Source of the DNA: Solimonas aquatica
GTDB taxonomy: Bacteria; Pseudomonadota; Gammaproteobacteria; Nevskiales; Nevskiaceae
Reading direction: 5' to 3'
Assembly (NCBI RefSeq): GCF_900111015.1
Contig: NZ_FOFS01000006.1
Coordinates: 174,983-238,982 of the forward strand
DNA length: 64,000 nt
Each line of letters opens with the position of its first letter. Position 1 is the first letter of the stretch. Position numbers and translations under genes: made by a program. Shown one piece after another: positions 37,233 through 45,983 of this stretch. The notes beneath the pieces were generated by a model, which saw nothing but the letters and a program-made list of their open reading frames with translations, did no database searches and was not told where the DNA came from.

Positions 37233-37787
37233 TCAACGCCAGTTGGCGTTGCACTCCCAGAATGCCACGCTGCGCCGGTAAGCCTCGCGATCCAGGGCCA
37301 CGCCGGAGCCGCCTTCTTCCACGCCCAGGGCATTGCGCAGCATGGTGATCGGCGCCATCGGAATCTCTTCCGGCTCGGCGGTGTACAAGCAGCCGACCAC
37401 GCCCCAGTCGGCCTTGATCTTCTCGCCCTCTTTCGCCAGCTGCTCGCGGCTGTAGAGGATGGCGATCAGGTAACGGGCCACCGGCGCCTGCACGCCCTCG
37501 AACCAGCGCACCAGCACCGGCAGCTCGGCGGGATTGCGCGCCTCGTAGGCGCTGCGCAGCAGATGGCGGTTGTCCGCGGTGATCGGCACCGTGAGGCAGC
37601 GCGTGGTGGTCCAGTTGCGATGCACCTGCAGCTTGCAGAACGGCGCATAGCCGTCGAGCACTTTCAGCGGCGCCTGCGTGTTGAGATGGCGCTCGAATTC
37701 TTCCGCGCTGCAATCCTGGATGGTGTTGGCACGCGGCTGCTTGGGAAACAGCCGGCCGCGGGCAAAGGGCGTGAGAACGATGGACAC
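37233..37787 (-). CDS. DUF3228-family protein
   Basis: Uncharacterised protein of 184 aa. It matches the family pattern throughout: FARGRLFPKQPRANTIQDCS at the start, KVLDGYAPFCKLQVHRNWT and LTVPITADNRHLLRSAYEAR in the middle, PVLVRWFEGVQAPVARYLI and a very conserved PMAPITMLRNALGVEEGGSG at the end. No signal peptide or membrane segment. GTG 37787 is the start; no strong ribosome site is visible. It is the last gene of the long minus-strand run, 57 bases after the 110-residue EthD-like gene. Function unknown; homologues are often annotated only by this domain. Confidence 0.85.
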   Translation of the reverse strand: MSIVLTPFARGRLFPKQPRANTIQDCSAEEFERHLNTQAPLKVLDGYAPFCKLQVHRNWTTTRCLTVPITADNRHLLRSAYEARNPAELPVLVRWFEGVQAPVARYLIAILYSREQLAKEGEKIKADWGVVGCLYTAEPEEIPMAPITMLRNALGVEEGGSGVALDREAYRRSVAFWECNANWR

Positions 37788-37844
37788 GGTTGCGAAGCGA
37801 TGAGCAAAAGGGCCGCTACGCTAACACTTCCCGCGCCGGCTTCG

Positions 37845-38177
37845 TCAGGCCTGCAGGCGCGGCCCGCAGACCTCGTAGACCGAGGCAATCACGCCGGCGG
37901 TGTCGATGGCCTCGCTCATCTGCAGGCCGCCGCCGGCGGCCGCATCGCGCAGCTGCTGCAGCAGGCCCGGCAGATCCTCGGTTTCCAGCTCGTAGATTGC
38001 GGCGTAGGGATGCGCGGAGGCCTCGACCAGATTGTGTGCCAGACGCAGGCGCTGCGCGGCGACGAAGCCGGGCAGGCGCAGCACCTCGGGCAGATGCACT
38101 TGCTGGTACCAGTGGTTGTACTCGGCTTCGCGACCGGGCACCGGTGCGCTCAGCACCACCATCCTGTATTGCGCCAT
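37845..38177 (-). CDS. Small EthD/DUF4286-like alpha-beta barrel protein
   Basis: Protein of 110 aa with a ferredoxin-like barrel pattern: MAQYRMVVLSAPVPGREAEY, NHWYQQVHLPEVLRLPGFV, then LVEASAHPYAAIYELETED. The sequence NHWYQQVHLPE resembles the YNRWYDEVHLPE motif of EthD-like and DUF4286 proteins, which are small ligand-binding or auxiliary proteins of oxygenase operons (EthD is needed with a P450 for ether oxidation). ATG 38177 has GAGGAG nine bases upstream; longer starts are Arg-rich. It follows the phosphotransferase-like gene by 13 bases. A role linked to the P450 genes upstream is possible, unproven. Confidence 0.78.
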   Translation of the reverse strand: MAQYRMVVLSAPVPGREAEYNHWYQQVHLPEVLRLPGFVAAQRLRLAHNLVEASAHPYAAIYELETEDLPGLLQQLRDAAAGGGLQMSEAIDTAGVIASVYEVCGPRLQA

Positions 38178-38190
38178 CTTGCGCTCCTCT

Positions 38191-39489
38191 TCAATGCTGC
38201 TGCGGCCGCGCGCCGCGCTGAAATGCGCCCAGCACCGCGCCGAAGTCGCGGCTCTGCCAGAGATGCAGCAGGGTGCTGAGCATGCGCAGCTGCGTGCGCG
38301 GCGCCTCCTGCCGCAGCAAGCGCGCATCCTGCGGACCTTGCAGCGCGCCCAGTTCCGGCAGCAGGGCTTTCAGATAGGCCGGCGCATCGAGCAGCCAGTT
38401 CATGCCCATGAAGGCGGCGTACAGATACAGCGGCTGGCGCAGCGCGGCGAGCGTGAGCCGCGCCCCGCCGCTGCGCGCGTACTCGTCCACGAAAGTCTCC
38501 AGCAGCTCGTCCTCGTGCGCGTCCCAGAACGCCGGCGGCGCGGCGCTGAGCGCGCCCCACAGCGCCATGGCCAGATGCATCCGCCCGACGCAGCCCCAGT
38601 CCATGAGGCCGCAGTGCAGCGCGCCGTGCTCGCGCCAGAACCAGGCATTGTCGATGTTGGCGTTCCAGTGGCAGAGCGCGATGGCCGGCGCATCGTCCTG
38701 CAGGGCCTTCTTGATCGCGCCTTCCGCGGCGGCGAACTGCGCCACTTCCTCGCGCAGGCGCGCGATGAAGGCCGGCGCGCGGATGTTCTGGGCCAGCAGC
38801 TGCGGACCGTCCTGCGCGAACTGCGCATAACGGTCCACGCGCCGCTGCAGCTGCGCGGCGCCGTAGGGCGCGCGCTCGCCCACCGAGAGCCGCGCCGGGT
38901 CGAAGGCAAACTCCCGGTTCACACGGGCTGGCAGCAGCCCGGCCTGCTGGGTGCCGGCCAGGCGCGCCAGGGCGACGAGGATGGCGCGGTAATGCGCCAG
39001 CGGCTCCGGCAACTGCTCGTCGAGACACTTCTGATACTGCGGCTCGATGCCCTGCGCGCCAAAGGCGATGCGCTGCGTGATCAGGATGCCGCTGCCGGAG
39101 GCCTGATGAAAATCCGCGAAGTGACAGACCGGCACCGCAATCGGAAACGCCGGTGCGCGCGACAGCTGCGCCAGACGCACTTCCGCTGCCATCTGGCTGC
39201 GGCCCTGATCGCGGATGGGATCGTCGAAGTCGCGCGAGAACTTCACGAACAGCGCCTCGTGCAAGCCCGGCTCGGGGCGCGCATAACGCAGCGCCAGCAG
39301 AAGCTTGCGGCCGGTGCTGCCGCCGGCACATTCCTGACACTGCGTGATTTCGCGCACGGCGTTGTCGGCAGCCAGCACGCCGCTGAGCTGGAAGGCGCGC
39401 GTGAGAAACGCCGCACCGGCTTCACGCAGGGTCTGCGCATCGGCGGGAAACTCCAGCCACAGCGCGTCGCCGCGAAACCAGGCACTCAT
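38191..39489 (-). CDS. Aminoglycoside-phosphotransferase-fold protein with altered catalytic loop
   Basis: Kinase-like protein of 432 aa. The nucleotide Lys is probably K83 (ALFVKFSRDF). The catalytic loop reads CHWNANIDNAWF (273-284): H274 and N281 fit the H-x-D-x4-N motif, but the catalytic Asp position is Asn276. The metal-binding Asp is D297 in GLMDWG. Homologues annotated as phosphotransferases are common in catabolic clusters, and the natural ligand is probably a hydroxylated small molecule, not an antibiotic. ATG 39489. It is seven bases after the SnoaL-like gene. Whether it is an active kinase is uncertain because of the Asp to Asn change. Confidence 0.78.
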   Translation of the reverse strand: MSAWFRGDALWLEFPADAQTLREAGAAFLTRAFQLSGVLAADNAVREITQCQECAGGSTGRKLLLALRYARPEPGLHEALFVKFSRDFDDPIRDQGRSQMAAEVRLAQLSRAPAFPIAVPVCHFADFHQASGSGILITQRIAFGAQGIEPQYQKCLDEQLPEPLAHYRAILVALARLAGTQQAGLLPARVNREFAFDPARLSVGERAPYGAAQLQRRVDRYAQFAQDGPQLLAQNIRAPAFIARLREEVAQFAAAEGAIKKALQDDAPAIALCHWNANIDNAWFWREHGALHCGLMDWGCVGRMHLAMALWGALSAAPPAFWDAHEDELLETFVDEYARSGGARLTLAALRQPLYLYAAFMGMNWLLDAPAYLKALLPELGALQGPQDARLLRQEAPRTQLRMLSTLLHLWQSRDFGAVLGAFQRGARPQQH

Positions 39490-39496
39490 GCGCGCC

Positions 39497-39928
39497 TCAG
39501 GCCTGCGGCGGCGGCTGCATCTCGACCAGCAGGCGCGTAAGCTTGAGCGCCGCGATGCGCCACTGCCCTTCGCGACGCACCCAGCGCTCGTGATAGTGAC
39601 CGTAGCCGCTCATGCCCGCGCCATTGGCGAAGATCAGACGGTCCTGCAGCGCCCAGATCGCGCGCGCCTCGTCGCCCTCGATCTCGATTTCCGGCGCGTG
39701 GACCTGATGCACGGTGCGCGCCGATTCGATGGAAGCCCGCACCCGCGCCAGCGCCGCCTCGCGGCCCTGAATCACGGGAATGCCGGTGCCTTCGCTGATG
39801 TCGAGCTGATAGTCCTCGGTGAGCAGCGCCGCATAGGCCGGCCAGTTCTTGCTGTCCAGGTAACGGCACATGCGCGCCTTGGCTTCGCACAGCGCAAGAT
39901 AGTCCCGCTGACGCTGCAGCTCGTTCAT
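39497..39928 (-). CDS. SnoaL/NTF2-like ring-hydroxylating-type small subunit or isomerase
   Basis: Cone-shaped NTF2-fold protein of 143 aa. The N-terminal helix CEAKARMCRYLDSKNWPAYA, the strand VIQGREAALARVRASI and the C-terminal strands AIWALQDRLIFANG and YHERWVRREGQWRIAALK are typical of SnoaL-4. Members include limonene-epoxide-hydrolase-like, steroid delta-isomerase-like and dioxygenase beta subunit proteins. It is not next to a Rieske alpha gene, so an isomerase, hydratase or ligand-binding role is more likely. ATG 39928 has an AGGAG box; it lies between SDR and phosphotransferase-like genes. Confidence 0.83.
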   Translation of the reverse strand: MNELQRQRDYLALCEAKARMCRYLDSKNWPAYAALLTEDYQLDISEGTGIPVIQGREAALARVRASIESARTVHQVHAPEIEIEGDEARAIWALQDRLIFANGAGMSGYGHYHERWVRREGQWRIAALKLTRLLVEMQPPPQA

Positions 39929-39956
39929 CGGCTCATGCTCCTGAGGTTGATGGGGT

Positions 39957-40715
39957 TCAGCTCAGCGACCAGCCGCCATCCACGGCCAGCACCTGATTGC
40001 TCACGCGCCCTGCGGCGGGCGTGGCGAAGTACAGCACCGCCGCGCCGATGTCGCTCGGCTCGCAGCGGCCCAGCGGCGGCGCGCGCCGCGCCGGACCTTC
40101 GGCGGGCGGGCCCTTGGCGGCGATGGCGCCGGGCGTGATCACGCCGCCGGGCAGCACGGTGTTGACGGTGATGGCGTGCTCGGCGAGATCCAGGGCCAGG
40201 GCGCGCGACAGGCCCAGCAGCGCGGCCTTGGAACTGGTGTAGGCGCTGCTGCCCTTGACGATGCTGCCGATCACCGCTGCCGAGGCGATGTTGACGATGC
40301 GTCCGCCCTGCCCCTGCGCCACCATCGCGCGCGCGATCTCGCGGCTGAGCAGGAACGGCCCGCGCGTGTTGACCGCCAGCATGCGGTCCCAGTGTTCGGC
40401 GCTGGTTTCGAACAAGGCGGCGCGATCCTGCAGCCCGGCATTGTTGACCAGCAGCCAGGGCGTGCCCTGCTCGCGCAGCAAGGTCGTGCAGGCCTGCACG
40501 ATGGAAGCCTCGTCGCCCAGGTCCATGGCCAGGGCCTGCGCGGCATGTCCGGCACTGCGCAGCGCCTCGGCCTGCGCCTGCGCCTTGTGCAGATCACAGT
40601 CCGCGATCAGCACCGTGGCGCCGGCCTCGGCCAGCATCTGGGCGATGCCGGCACCGATGCCGCTGGCGGCGCCGGTGACCAGCGCGAGACGGCCCTGCAG
40701 CGCGAAGGCGCTCAT
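39957..40715 (-). CDS. Short-chain dehydrogenase/reductase
   Basis: Classical SDR of 252 aa. The NAD(P)-binding loop is VTGAASGIGAGIAQML, the NNAG motif LLVNNAGLQDRAALF, the catalytic Ser lies in GRIVNIASAAVIGS, and the active-site Tyr-x3-Lys is in SSAYTSSKAALLG. The C-terminus has the usual ITVNTVLPGGVITP and NQVLAVDGGWSLS. Asp after the second strand (LIADCDLHKA) favours NAD over NADP. It overlaps no neighbour but is 10 bases from the hydratase gene stop and 28 bases before the SnoaL-like gene, so part of the same operon. It probably oxidises a hydroxyl of the pathway intermediate. Confidence 0.9.
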   Translation of the reverse strand: MSAFALQGRLALVTGAASGIGAGIAQMLAEAGATVLIADCDLHKAQAQAEALRSAGHAAQALAMDLGDEASIVQACTTLLREQGTPWLLVNNAGLQDRAALFETSAEHWDRMLAVNTRGPFLLSREIARAMVAQGQGGRIVNIASAAVIGSIVKGSSAYTSSKAALLGLSRALALDLAEHAITVNTVLPGGVITPGAIAAKGPPAEGPARRAPPLGRCEPSDIGAAVLYFATPAAGRVSNQVLAVDGGWSLS

Positions 40716-40725
40716 CGCGCGCGCT

Positions 40726-41532
40726 TCAGCCCTGGCGACCGAACTGCGGCTTGCGCTTCTCGATCAGGGCCTGCACGCCCTCGCGATGATCGGGCGAGCG
40801 CTGCGCCACCGCCTCGTAGGCAATGCCGGCATCCATCACCGCCGTGGCCACGCGCTTGAGTTCCAGATTGAGCAGCACCTTGGTCCAGCGCACGGCGTTG
40901 GTGGAACCCTGGAGCAGGCGCTCGGCAAAGGCCTGCACGGCGGCATCGAGTTCGGCCAGCGGCAGGGCATGATTGATCATGCCGATCTCGGCGGCTTTTT
41001 TTGCATCGATCAGCTCGCCGGTGAGCAGGTATTCCTTGGCGCGGCACAGGCCCATGCGCTGCGGCCAGATCACCGCGCCGCCGTCGCCGGCCACCAGACC
41101 GATGGCCACATGCGGATCGCCGATCCTGGCGGTCTCGGCGGCGAAGATCACATCGCAGAACAAGGCCATGGTGGCGCCCAGGCCCACGGCATGCCCGTTC
41201 AGGCGGCAGATCAGCGGCTTGTCCAGATCCAGGATCGCAAACACGATGCGCTTGGCCAGGCGCACCTCGCTGTCGAACAGATGCGGGTTGGCGGCGTTGT
41301 GCGCGACATGGTCCAGATCGCCGCCGGCGGAGAAGGCGCGGCCGTTGCCGGTGAGCACCACCACTTCGGAATGCGGGTCCAGCGCCGCGAAGTTGAAAAC
41401 CTCCGGCAACTCCTCGTGCATGCGCAGATTGACCGCGTTGAGCGCATCCGGACGGTTCAGACGGATGGTGAGCAAGCGACCCTGGCGCTCCAGCACCAGG
41501 GTCTCGTACTGCGGCAGGGACTGCGTGTTCAT
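40726..41532 (-). CDS. Enoyl-CoA hydratase/isomerase (crotonase family)
   Basis: Crotonase-fold protein of 268 aa. The oxyanion-forming segments are GRAFSAGGDLDHVA (about 67-80) and ICRLNGHAVGLGATMALFCD (about 110-130), and the N-terminal LTIRLNRPDALNAVN is standard. At the usual hydratase catalytic positions I see Gly-Asp (RIGDPHVAIGLVAGDGG) rather than a clear Glu pair, so isomerase, hydrolase or lyase activity is possible. ATG 41532 is one base after the flavoprotein stop. Last-step placement with the KstD-like gene fits ring or side-chain degradation by CoA esters. Confidence 0.88.
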   Translation of the reverse strand: MNTQSLPQYETLVLERQGRLLTIRLNRPDALNAVNLRMHEELPEVFNFAALDPHSEVVVLTGNGRAFSAGGDLDHVAHNAANPHLFDSEVRLAKRIVFAILDLDKPLICRLNGHAVGLGATMALFCDVIFAAETARIGDPHVAIGLVAGDGGAVIWPQRMGLCRAKEYLLTGELIDAKKAAEIGMINHALPLAELDAAVQAFAERLLQGSTNAVRWTKVLLNLELKRVATAVMDAGIAYEAVAQRSPDHREGVQALIEKRKPQFGRQG

Positions 41533-41533
41533 G

Positions 41534-43270
41534 TCAGGCGGCGGCGCGCACCGACGCTGCCGCCGGCGCTGCCAGCTTGCCGGCGCGACGGGCGATGTCC
41601 TCGGCGGCGACATAGCCGAAGGTCATCGCCGGGCCGATGGTGCCACCGGCACCCGGATAGCAGTTGCCGAAGGGGCTGCCGGCATTGTTGCCGGCCGCGT
41701 ACAGATTCGGAATCGGCTGATTGTTCTGATCCAGCACGCGCGCGCGCGCATCGGCCTTGAGGCCGCCCTTGGTGCCGAGATCGCCGCAGTTGATCGCCAC
41801 CGCGTAGTACGGTGCCTTGTCGATGCTGCCGAGGCAGGGATTGGGCTTGACGTTCCAGTCGCCGAACATCTGATCGTAAGCATTGCCGCCGCGACCGAAC
41901 TCCGGATCGACGCCGGTCTTCGCGTAGCCGTTCATATTGGCCACGGTCTTTTTCAGGGTCTCGGCCGGCACGCCGATCTTGCCGGCCAGGGCCTCGATGC
42001 TGTCGGCGCGGAAGATGTAGTGATCCCACCAGTCCGGCGGAATCTTGCGATCGGGCATCAGGATGTTGGGCATGATGCCGCCGGCGGAGAATTTCTCGCG
42101 GAACGTGGCATCGAACACCAGCCAGCAGGGCATGTTGGCGCCGGTCTTGAGCTGATCGGCAACCATGGCCTTGCCGAAGTCGTCGTAGCCGGTGGCTTCG
42201 TCCACGAAACGCAGACCCAGACGATTGACCGCGACGCTGTGCGGACGGCCCACGTCGAAGGCGGCCTGATGGATTTCCTCGAAGTTGGAGGCGCTGGCCA
42301 TGGGCATCTGCATGGTCGGAATCCACCAGCCCGACTCGGTGTGCTCGGTGGCGGCGCCGACCTTCAGTCCGGCAATCAGGGCCTCGCCGCGATTGGCGTC
42401 TTCCGGCGTGCTGCTGTGACGGGTCAGGCCCGGCACCGGGAAGTAGCGGTCACGCAGTTCCTGGTTCCACTCGAAACCACCGGCGGCCAGCACCACGCCG
42501 TAGCGCGCCTCGATGGTGTAGCGGCGGCCGAAGTGGCTGACCACCACACCGGAGACCTTGTTGTCGCTCAGCACCAGCTCGTCGAGCCTGGTGTCCAGAC
42601 GCACTTCCACGCCCTTGGCGAACACGTGCTTGTACAGCCATCCCATCAGCGCCGCGCCCATGGTGAAGCGGCGGTCGCGCGCGGTGAGCTTGCGCGTGGC
42701 CAGATCGCTCCAGTAGCGCCAGAACATCTTGATGAAGGTCATCACCCAGCCCTTGGCACGCGTGGACAGCGAGAAGAACTGCATCACGTCCATGGTGTAA
42801 CGGCCGAACACCTTGAAGCGGTTGTACTGCTCGCGCATCAGCGGGAAGTAGGCGCCCAGCTGCGGACCGTCGAAGGTATCGACGATCAGCGAACGGTCGG
42901 CGCGCGCCGAAGGCGCAGCCTGATAGTAGTCCGGCCAGGCGGCGACGCTGATCGGAATGCCCAGCGACTTCACGAACTGCGCCATCTCCGGCGCCTTGTC
43001 CAGATAAGCCTGCAGACGGTCGTTCTGCACGGGGCCGGGCATCACCGCGTTCAGATACGTCATGGTCTTTTCGCGGCTGTCGTCATTGGGCGCCAGCTGA
43101 TGATTGGGCACCCAGAGCACGCCGCCGGAGGTTGCCGAGGTGCCGCCGAACTTGCGCGCCTTCTCCACCACCAGCACCGACAGACCCAGATGCGCGGCGC
43201 GCAGCGCGGCCATCGCGCCGGCCGCACCGGAGCCCACCACCACCAGGTCATAGCTTTCGTTCGTGCTCAT
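41534..43270 (-). CDS. KstD-like FAD-dependent oxidoreductase
   Basis: Second flavoprotein of the ketosteroid-delta1-dehydrogenase family, 578 aa. It has the FAD motif VVVGSGAAGAMAALRAAH, VVEKARKFGGTSATSGG and, near the C-terminus, AAGNNAGSPFGNCYPGAGGT with IGPAMTFGYVAAEDIARR. The YPGxG segment is conserved with KstD, as in the first flavoprotein (16019). The two are only moderately alike, so probably act on different intermediates. ATG 43270 has a GGAGGA box eight bases upstream, avoiding a nonsense-like N-terminal extension. It lies between the [2Fe-2S] ferredoxin and hydratase genes; electrons would go to quinone or an acceptor not identified. Confidence 0.87.
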   Translation of the reverse strand: MSTNESYDLVVVGSGAAGAMAALRAAHLGLSVLVVEKARKFGGTSATSGGVLWVPNHQLAPNDDSREKTMTYLNAVMPGPVQNDRLQAYLDKAPEMAQFVKSLGIPISVAAWPDYYQAAPSARADRSLIVDTFDGPQLGAYFPLMREQYNRFKVFGRYTMDVMQFFSLSTRAKGWVMTFIKMFWRYWSDLATRKLTARDRRFTMGAALMGWLYKHVFAKGVEVRLDTRLDELVLSDNKVSGVVVSHFGRRYTIEARYGVVLAAGGFEWNQELRDRYFPVPGLTRHSSTPEDANRGEALIAGLKVGAATEHTESGWWIPTMQMPMASASNFEEIHQAAFDVGRPHSVAVNRLGLRFVDEATGYDDFGKAMVADQLKTGANMPCWLVFDATFREKFSAGGIMPNILMPDRKIPPDWWDHYIFRADSIEALAGKIGVPAETLKKTVANMNGYAKTGVDPEFGRGGNAYDQMFGDWNVKPNPCLGSIDKAPYYAVAINCGDLGTKGGLKADARARVLDQNNQPIPNLYAAGNNAGSPFGNCYPGAGGTIGPAMTFGYVAAEDIARRAGKLAAPAAASVRAAA

Positions 43271-43340
43271 CCACAGCCTCCTCCACGATATCGGACCAGA
43301 ACCGCAGGCCGCGTCCCGATTGCGCGGCGCTTCTTCTTTC

Positions 43341-43670
43341 TTACAGGTTCGGCGCCACCACCAGGCGCAGACCGTCGAGTTCCTTGCGCATCTGGATCTG
43401 GCAGCACAGACGGCTGTTGTCGCGGCAGATCTCGGACACCATGTCCAGGGTCGCGGCTTCGATGTCATCGGGCTTGCCGATCACGGCCTGCCACTTTTCA
43501 TCGACATAGACATGACAGGTGGCGCAGGCACAGCCGCCACCGCAGTCACCGACGATGCCGGCCACACCGTGGAAGCGACCGATCTCCATCAGCGACTGAC
43601 CGGGCGTGGCGTCCTCGATCACCTTTTCCACACCGTCGTCCTGCACAAACGTAACTTTCAAACCGCTCAT
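43341..43670 (-). CDS. [2Fe-2S] ferredoxin, adrenodoxin/putidaredoxin type
   Basis: Electron carrier of 109 aa. Cluster cysteines are in GDCGGGCACATCHVYV (C-x5-C-x2-C), with the fourth in the later SRLCCQIQM segment. The sequence around MVSEICRDNSRLCCQIQMRK and the spacing match terpredoxin, putidaredoxin and other partners of bacterial class I P450s. ATG 43670 has an AAGGTG box. It is two genes from the cytochrome P450 (44648-45958) on the same strand and probably reduces it; the needed ferredoxin reductase is not in the window. Confidence 0.93.
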   Translation of the reverse strand: MSGLKVTFVQDDGVEKVIEDATPGQSLMEIGRFHGVAGIVGDCGGGCACATCHVYVDEKWQAVIGKPDDIEAATLDMVSEICRDNSRLCCQIQMRKELDGLRLVVAPNL

Positions 43671-43733
43671 GACACACCTTGTGATGTTGAGAGGCTCACC
43701 GCAGCAAGCCCGAGAAACGAAAGAGTCGAACCC

Positions 43734-44573
43734 TCAACCAGCCAGCGCGCGGGCGCGCGCGGCCATGATTTCCTGCAGATGATTCACCGGATCGCCGGCG
43801 GTGATGCCGCCATCCACGGGCAGCACCACGCCGGTGATCTGCGCGGCACGGTCGCTGGCCAGGAACAGCACGGTCTGCGCCACGTCCTCGGGACGGCCGG
43901 CGCGCTTGAGCGGCTGATTGACGTCGAAGGCCGCGCCCACTTCCTGCTGCACGCGAGCAGCGGTTTCCGGCGACACGCCCGGCGGCGCGAACGAGGTCAG
44001 CGGCGTGCGGATATGGCCCGGCGCCAGCGCGATCACGCGGATGTTGTACTCGGCCAGATCGATGGCGATGGACTTGGACAGATGAATCACCGCCGCCTTG
44101 GTGGCGCGATAGGTGTTCAGCGCCTGCCCCGGCAGCACGCCGGCGATGGAGGCATTGTTGATGATCACGCCGCCGCCGTGCTTGGCCATGTGCCGGCCGG
44201 CGGCCTGACTGCCGATGATCACGCTGAGCAGATTGATGCCGACCACGCGCTCGAAGTCGGCGAAATCATCGTCGAGAAAGCGGGCGTGCATGGCGCCGGA
44301 GACACCGGCGTTGTTGAACAGGACGTGCAGGCCGCCGAAATGGCTGATCGCGAAGTCCACCAGCGCGCGCATGTCCTCGCGGCTGGCGACATCGGTGCGG
44401 CAGAACACCGCGCGTTCGCCCAGCTCGGCGGCCAGGGCCTCGCCTCGCGCCACGTCGATATCGGCAATCACCACGCTCGCCCCTTCGGCGATGAACAGGG
44501 CCACGGTGGCGCGGCCGATGCCGCTGGCCCCACCGGTGATGATCGCCACCTTACCTGCCAGTTCCTGAGCCAC
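43734..44573 (-). CDS. Short-chain dehydrogenase/reductase
   Basis: SDR of 279 aa with NAD loop ITGGASGIGRATVALF and an Asp after strand two (VIADIDVARGEAL), which favours NAD. Catalytic residues: Ser in IINNASIAGVLPGQ and Tyr-x3-Lys in NTYRATKAAVIHLSKS. The end is the usual ITGVVLPVDGGITAGDPVNH. GTG 44573 is the start, with GGAG upstream; it lies past a hairpin from the P450 gene, which may weaken linkage. The SDR is close to cyclohexanol/terpene-alcohol and 7alpha-hydroxysteroid types; it likely oxidises the alcohol made by the P450. Confidence 0.9.
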   Translation of the reverse strand: MAQELAGKVAIITGGASGIGRATVALFIAEGASVVIADIDVARGEALAAELGERAVFCRTDVASREDMRALVDFAISHFGGLHVLFNNAGVSGAMHARFLDDDFADFERVVGINLLSVIIGSQAAGRHMAKHGGGVIINNASIAGVLPGQALNTYRATKAAVIHLSKSIAIDLAEYNIRVIALAPGHIRTPLTSFAPPGVSPETAARVQQEVGAAFDVNQPLKRAGRPEDVAQTVLFLASDRAAQITGVVLPVDGGITAGDPVNHLQEIMAARARALAG

Positions 44574-44599
44574 TGTCCGCCATCTCCATGGAAAAGCAA

Positions 44600-44618
44600 C
44601 GCGCGGCTTGGCCGCGCG
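44600..44618 (-). terminator. Hairpin with short T-tract after the P450 gene
   Basis: On the minus strand an 8-bp GC stem (44611-44618 with 44600-44607, 3-base loop) is followed by TTGCTTTT, between the P450 stop and the SDR start. It may be a partial terminator within the cluster. Confidence 0.55.
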
Positions 44619-44647
44619 CTGTGAACTTCGCTGTGCCGCCGGGAATC

Positions 44648-45958
44648 TTAGCGCCGGCGCGACAGGGTCAGCGGCAGACTCTCCAGCGAGTGCGTGGCCA
44701 CCGTGGGCAGATACTTGATCTGCTCGACCGGAATCGCCAGCTTGAGCTTGTCGATGCGCTTGATCAGCTCGCGTGCCGCGACCTTGATCTCCATGCGTGC
44801 CAGCGAGGCGCCCACGCAGCGGTGCACCCCGGTGCCGAAGGCCACGTGCTTGGCGATGTTGCCGCGATTGGGATCGAAGTTGCGCGGGCAGTTGAACTGC
44901 GTTTCGTCATCATTGCCCGAGGCGTAGAGCACCAGCAGATGCGCGTGCGCCGGCAGCTTCTGGCCGCCCAGCACGGTTTCGGTGGTGGTCATCTTGGCCA
45001 GGCCGCGCACCGGCGGCTCTATGCGCAGCAGCTCTTCGACGAAACGGTTGAGCATGCGCTCGTCATCGGCCGAATCCTTGAGCAGCTGCGCCACTTCCGG
45101 CCGCGTGGCCAGCACGTAGAGCAGATTGCCGATGGCGGTGGCGGTGGTGTCATTGCCGGCGATCACCATCGCGCGCACCAGGGACACGGCTTCGGCGAAG
45201 CTCAGGGTGCTGCCGTCTTCGAGCTTGGCGTGCACGAGGTCTGAAATCATGTCCTCGCGCGGGCTTTCCTGACGCGACTTCATCTCGCCGATGATGAAGT
45301 TCTGCAGCTCGCAGATCAGCCTGGCATTGGCCACCATCTGGTCGCGATCCTGCATGCGGCCGATCTGCGCGGTGACCGCGCCCGACCACTCCTGAATCTT
45401 CTTGGCGTTGAACTGCGCGATGCCCAGCTGCTCGCAGATCACGGCGATGGTCAGCGGCACGGCGAAGTCATTGACGCCGTCCACCACCTTGTCGCCGGCG
45501 GCCTGGTCGGCGAGCTTTTCGATCAGCTCGACAATCACGCGGGTGATGCCCGGCTCCAGGGTCGCGACGCGATGCGCGGTGAAGGCCTTGTCGAGCAGGC
45601 GACGCACGCGGGTGTGCGCCGGCGGGTCGTCCTTGATCACGTCCGGAAAGAAGCCGCCACCCTCGGTTTCGAGAATCTTCTTGAACTCCTCGAAGAAACC
45701 GCTGGCGTACTGCGCGGCATAGCCGTGCTTGTCGGAGTAGATGATGGGATCGCGCAGCACGGTGACGATGTCGTCATAGCGCGACACCAGCCACATGCCC
45801 AGCTTCTCGTCGTAATGCACCGGGTCTTCCTGGCGCATGCTGTGGAAGAAGGCATTGGGATGCGCCAGGATGGCGGGATCGGTCAGCGACGCGCCGCCCA
45901 GCTTGCCATGTCCTGCCACCGGGCAGCCGCCGGACTGGGTGTTCGCCTCTGAAACCAT
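44648..45958 (-). CDS. Cytochrome P450 (bacterial class I)
   Basis: Haem monooxygenase of 436 aa. The I-helix oxygen-activation motif is MVIAGNDTTATAIG (Ala-Gly-x-Asp-Thr-Thr), the K-helix ExxR is EELLR, and the haem-binding loop is FGTGVHRCVGASLARMEI with its Cys axial ligand. An HxxR lies in DPPAHTRVRRLLDKAF. ATG 45958 follows a GAGAGGCGAGAC box. It is preceded by the AraC gene and followed by SDR and ferredoxin genes on the same strand, a compact hydroxylation unit. The family resembles CYP enzymes acting on terpenes, steroids or alkyl chains; the substrate is not determined. Confidence 0.95.
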   Translation of the reverse strand: MVSEANTQSGGCPVAGHGKLGGASLTDPAILAHPNAFFHSMRQEDPVHYDEKLGMWLVSRYDDIVTVLRDPIIYSDKHGYAAQYASGFFEEFKKILETEGGGFFPDVIKDDPPAHTRVRRLLDKAFTAHRVATLEPGITRVIVELIEKLADQAAGDKVVDGVNDFAVPLTIAVICEQLGIAQFNAKKIQEWSGAVTAQIGRMQDRDQMVANARLICELQNFIIGEMKSRQESPREDMISDLVHAKLEDGSTLSFAEAVSLVRAMVIAGNDTTATAIGNLLYVLATRPEVAQLLKDSADDERMLNRFVEELLRIEPPVRGLAKMTTTETVLGGQKLPAHAHLLVLYASGNDDETQFNCPRNFDPNRGNIAKHVAFGTGVHRCVGASLARMEIKVAARELIKRIDKLKLAIPVEQIKYLPTVATHSLESLPLTLSRRR

Positions 45959-45983
45959 GTCTCGCCTCTCTTGCGTATGTAGT

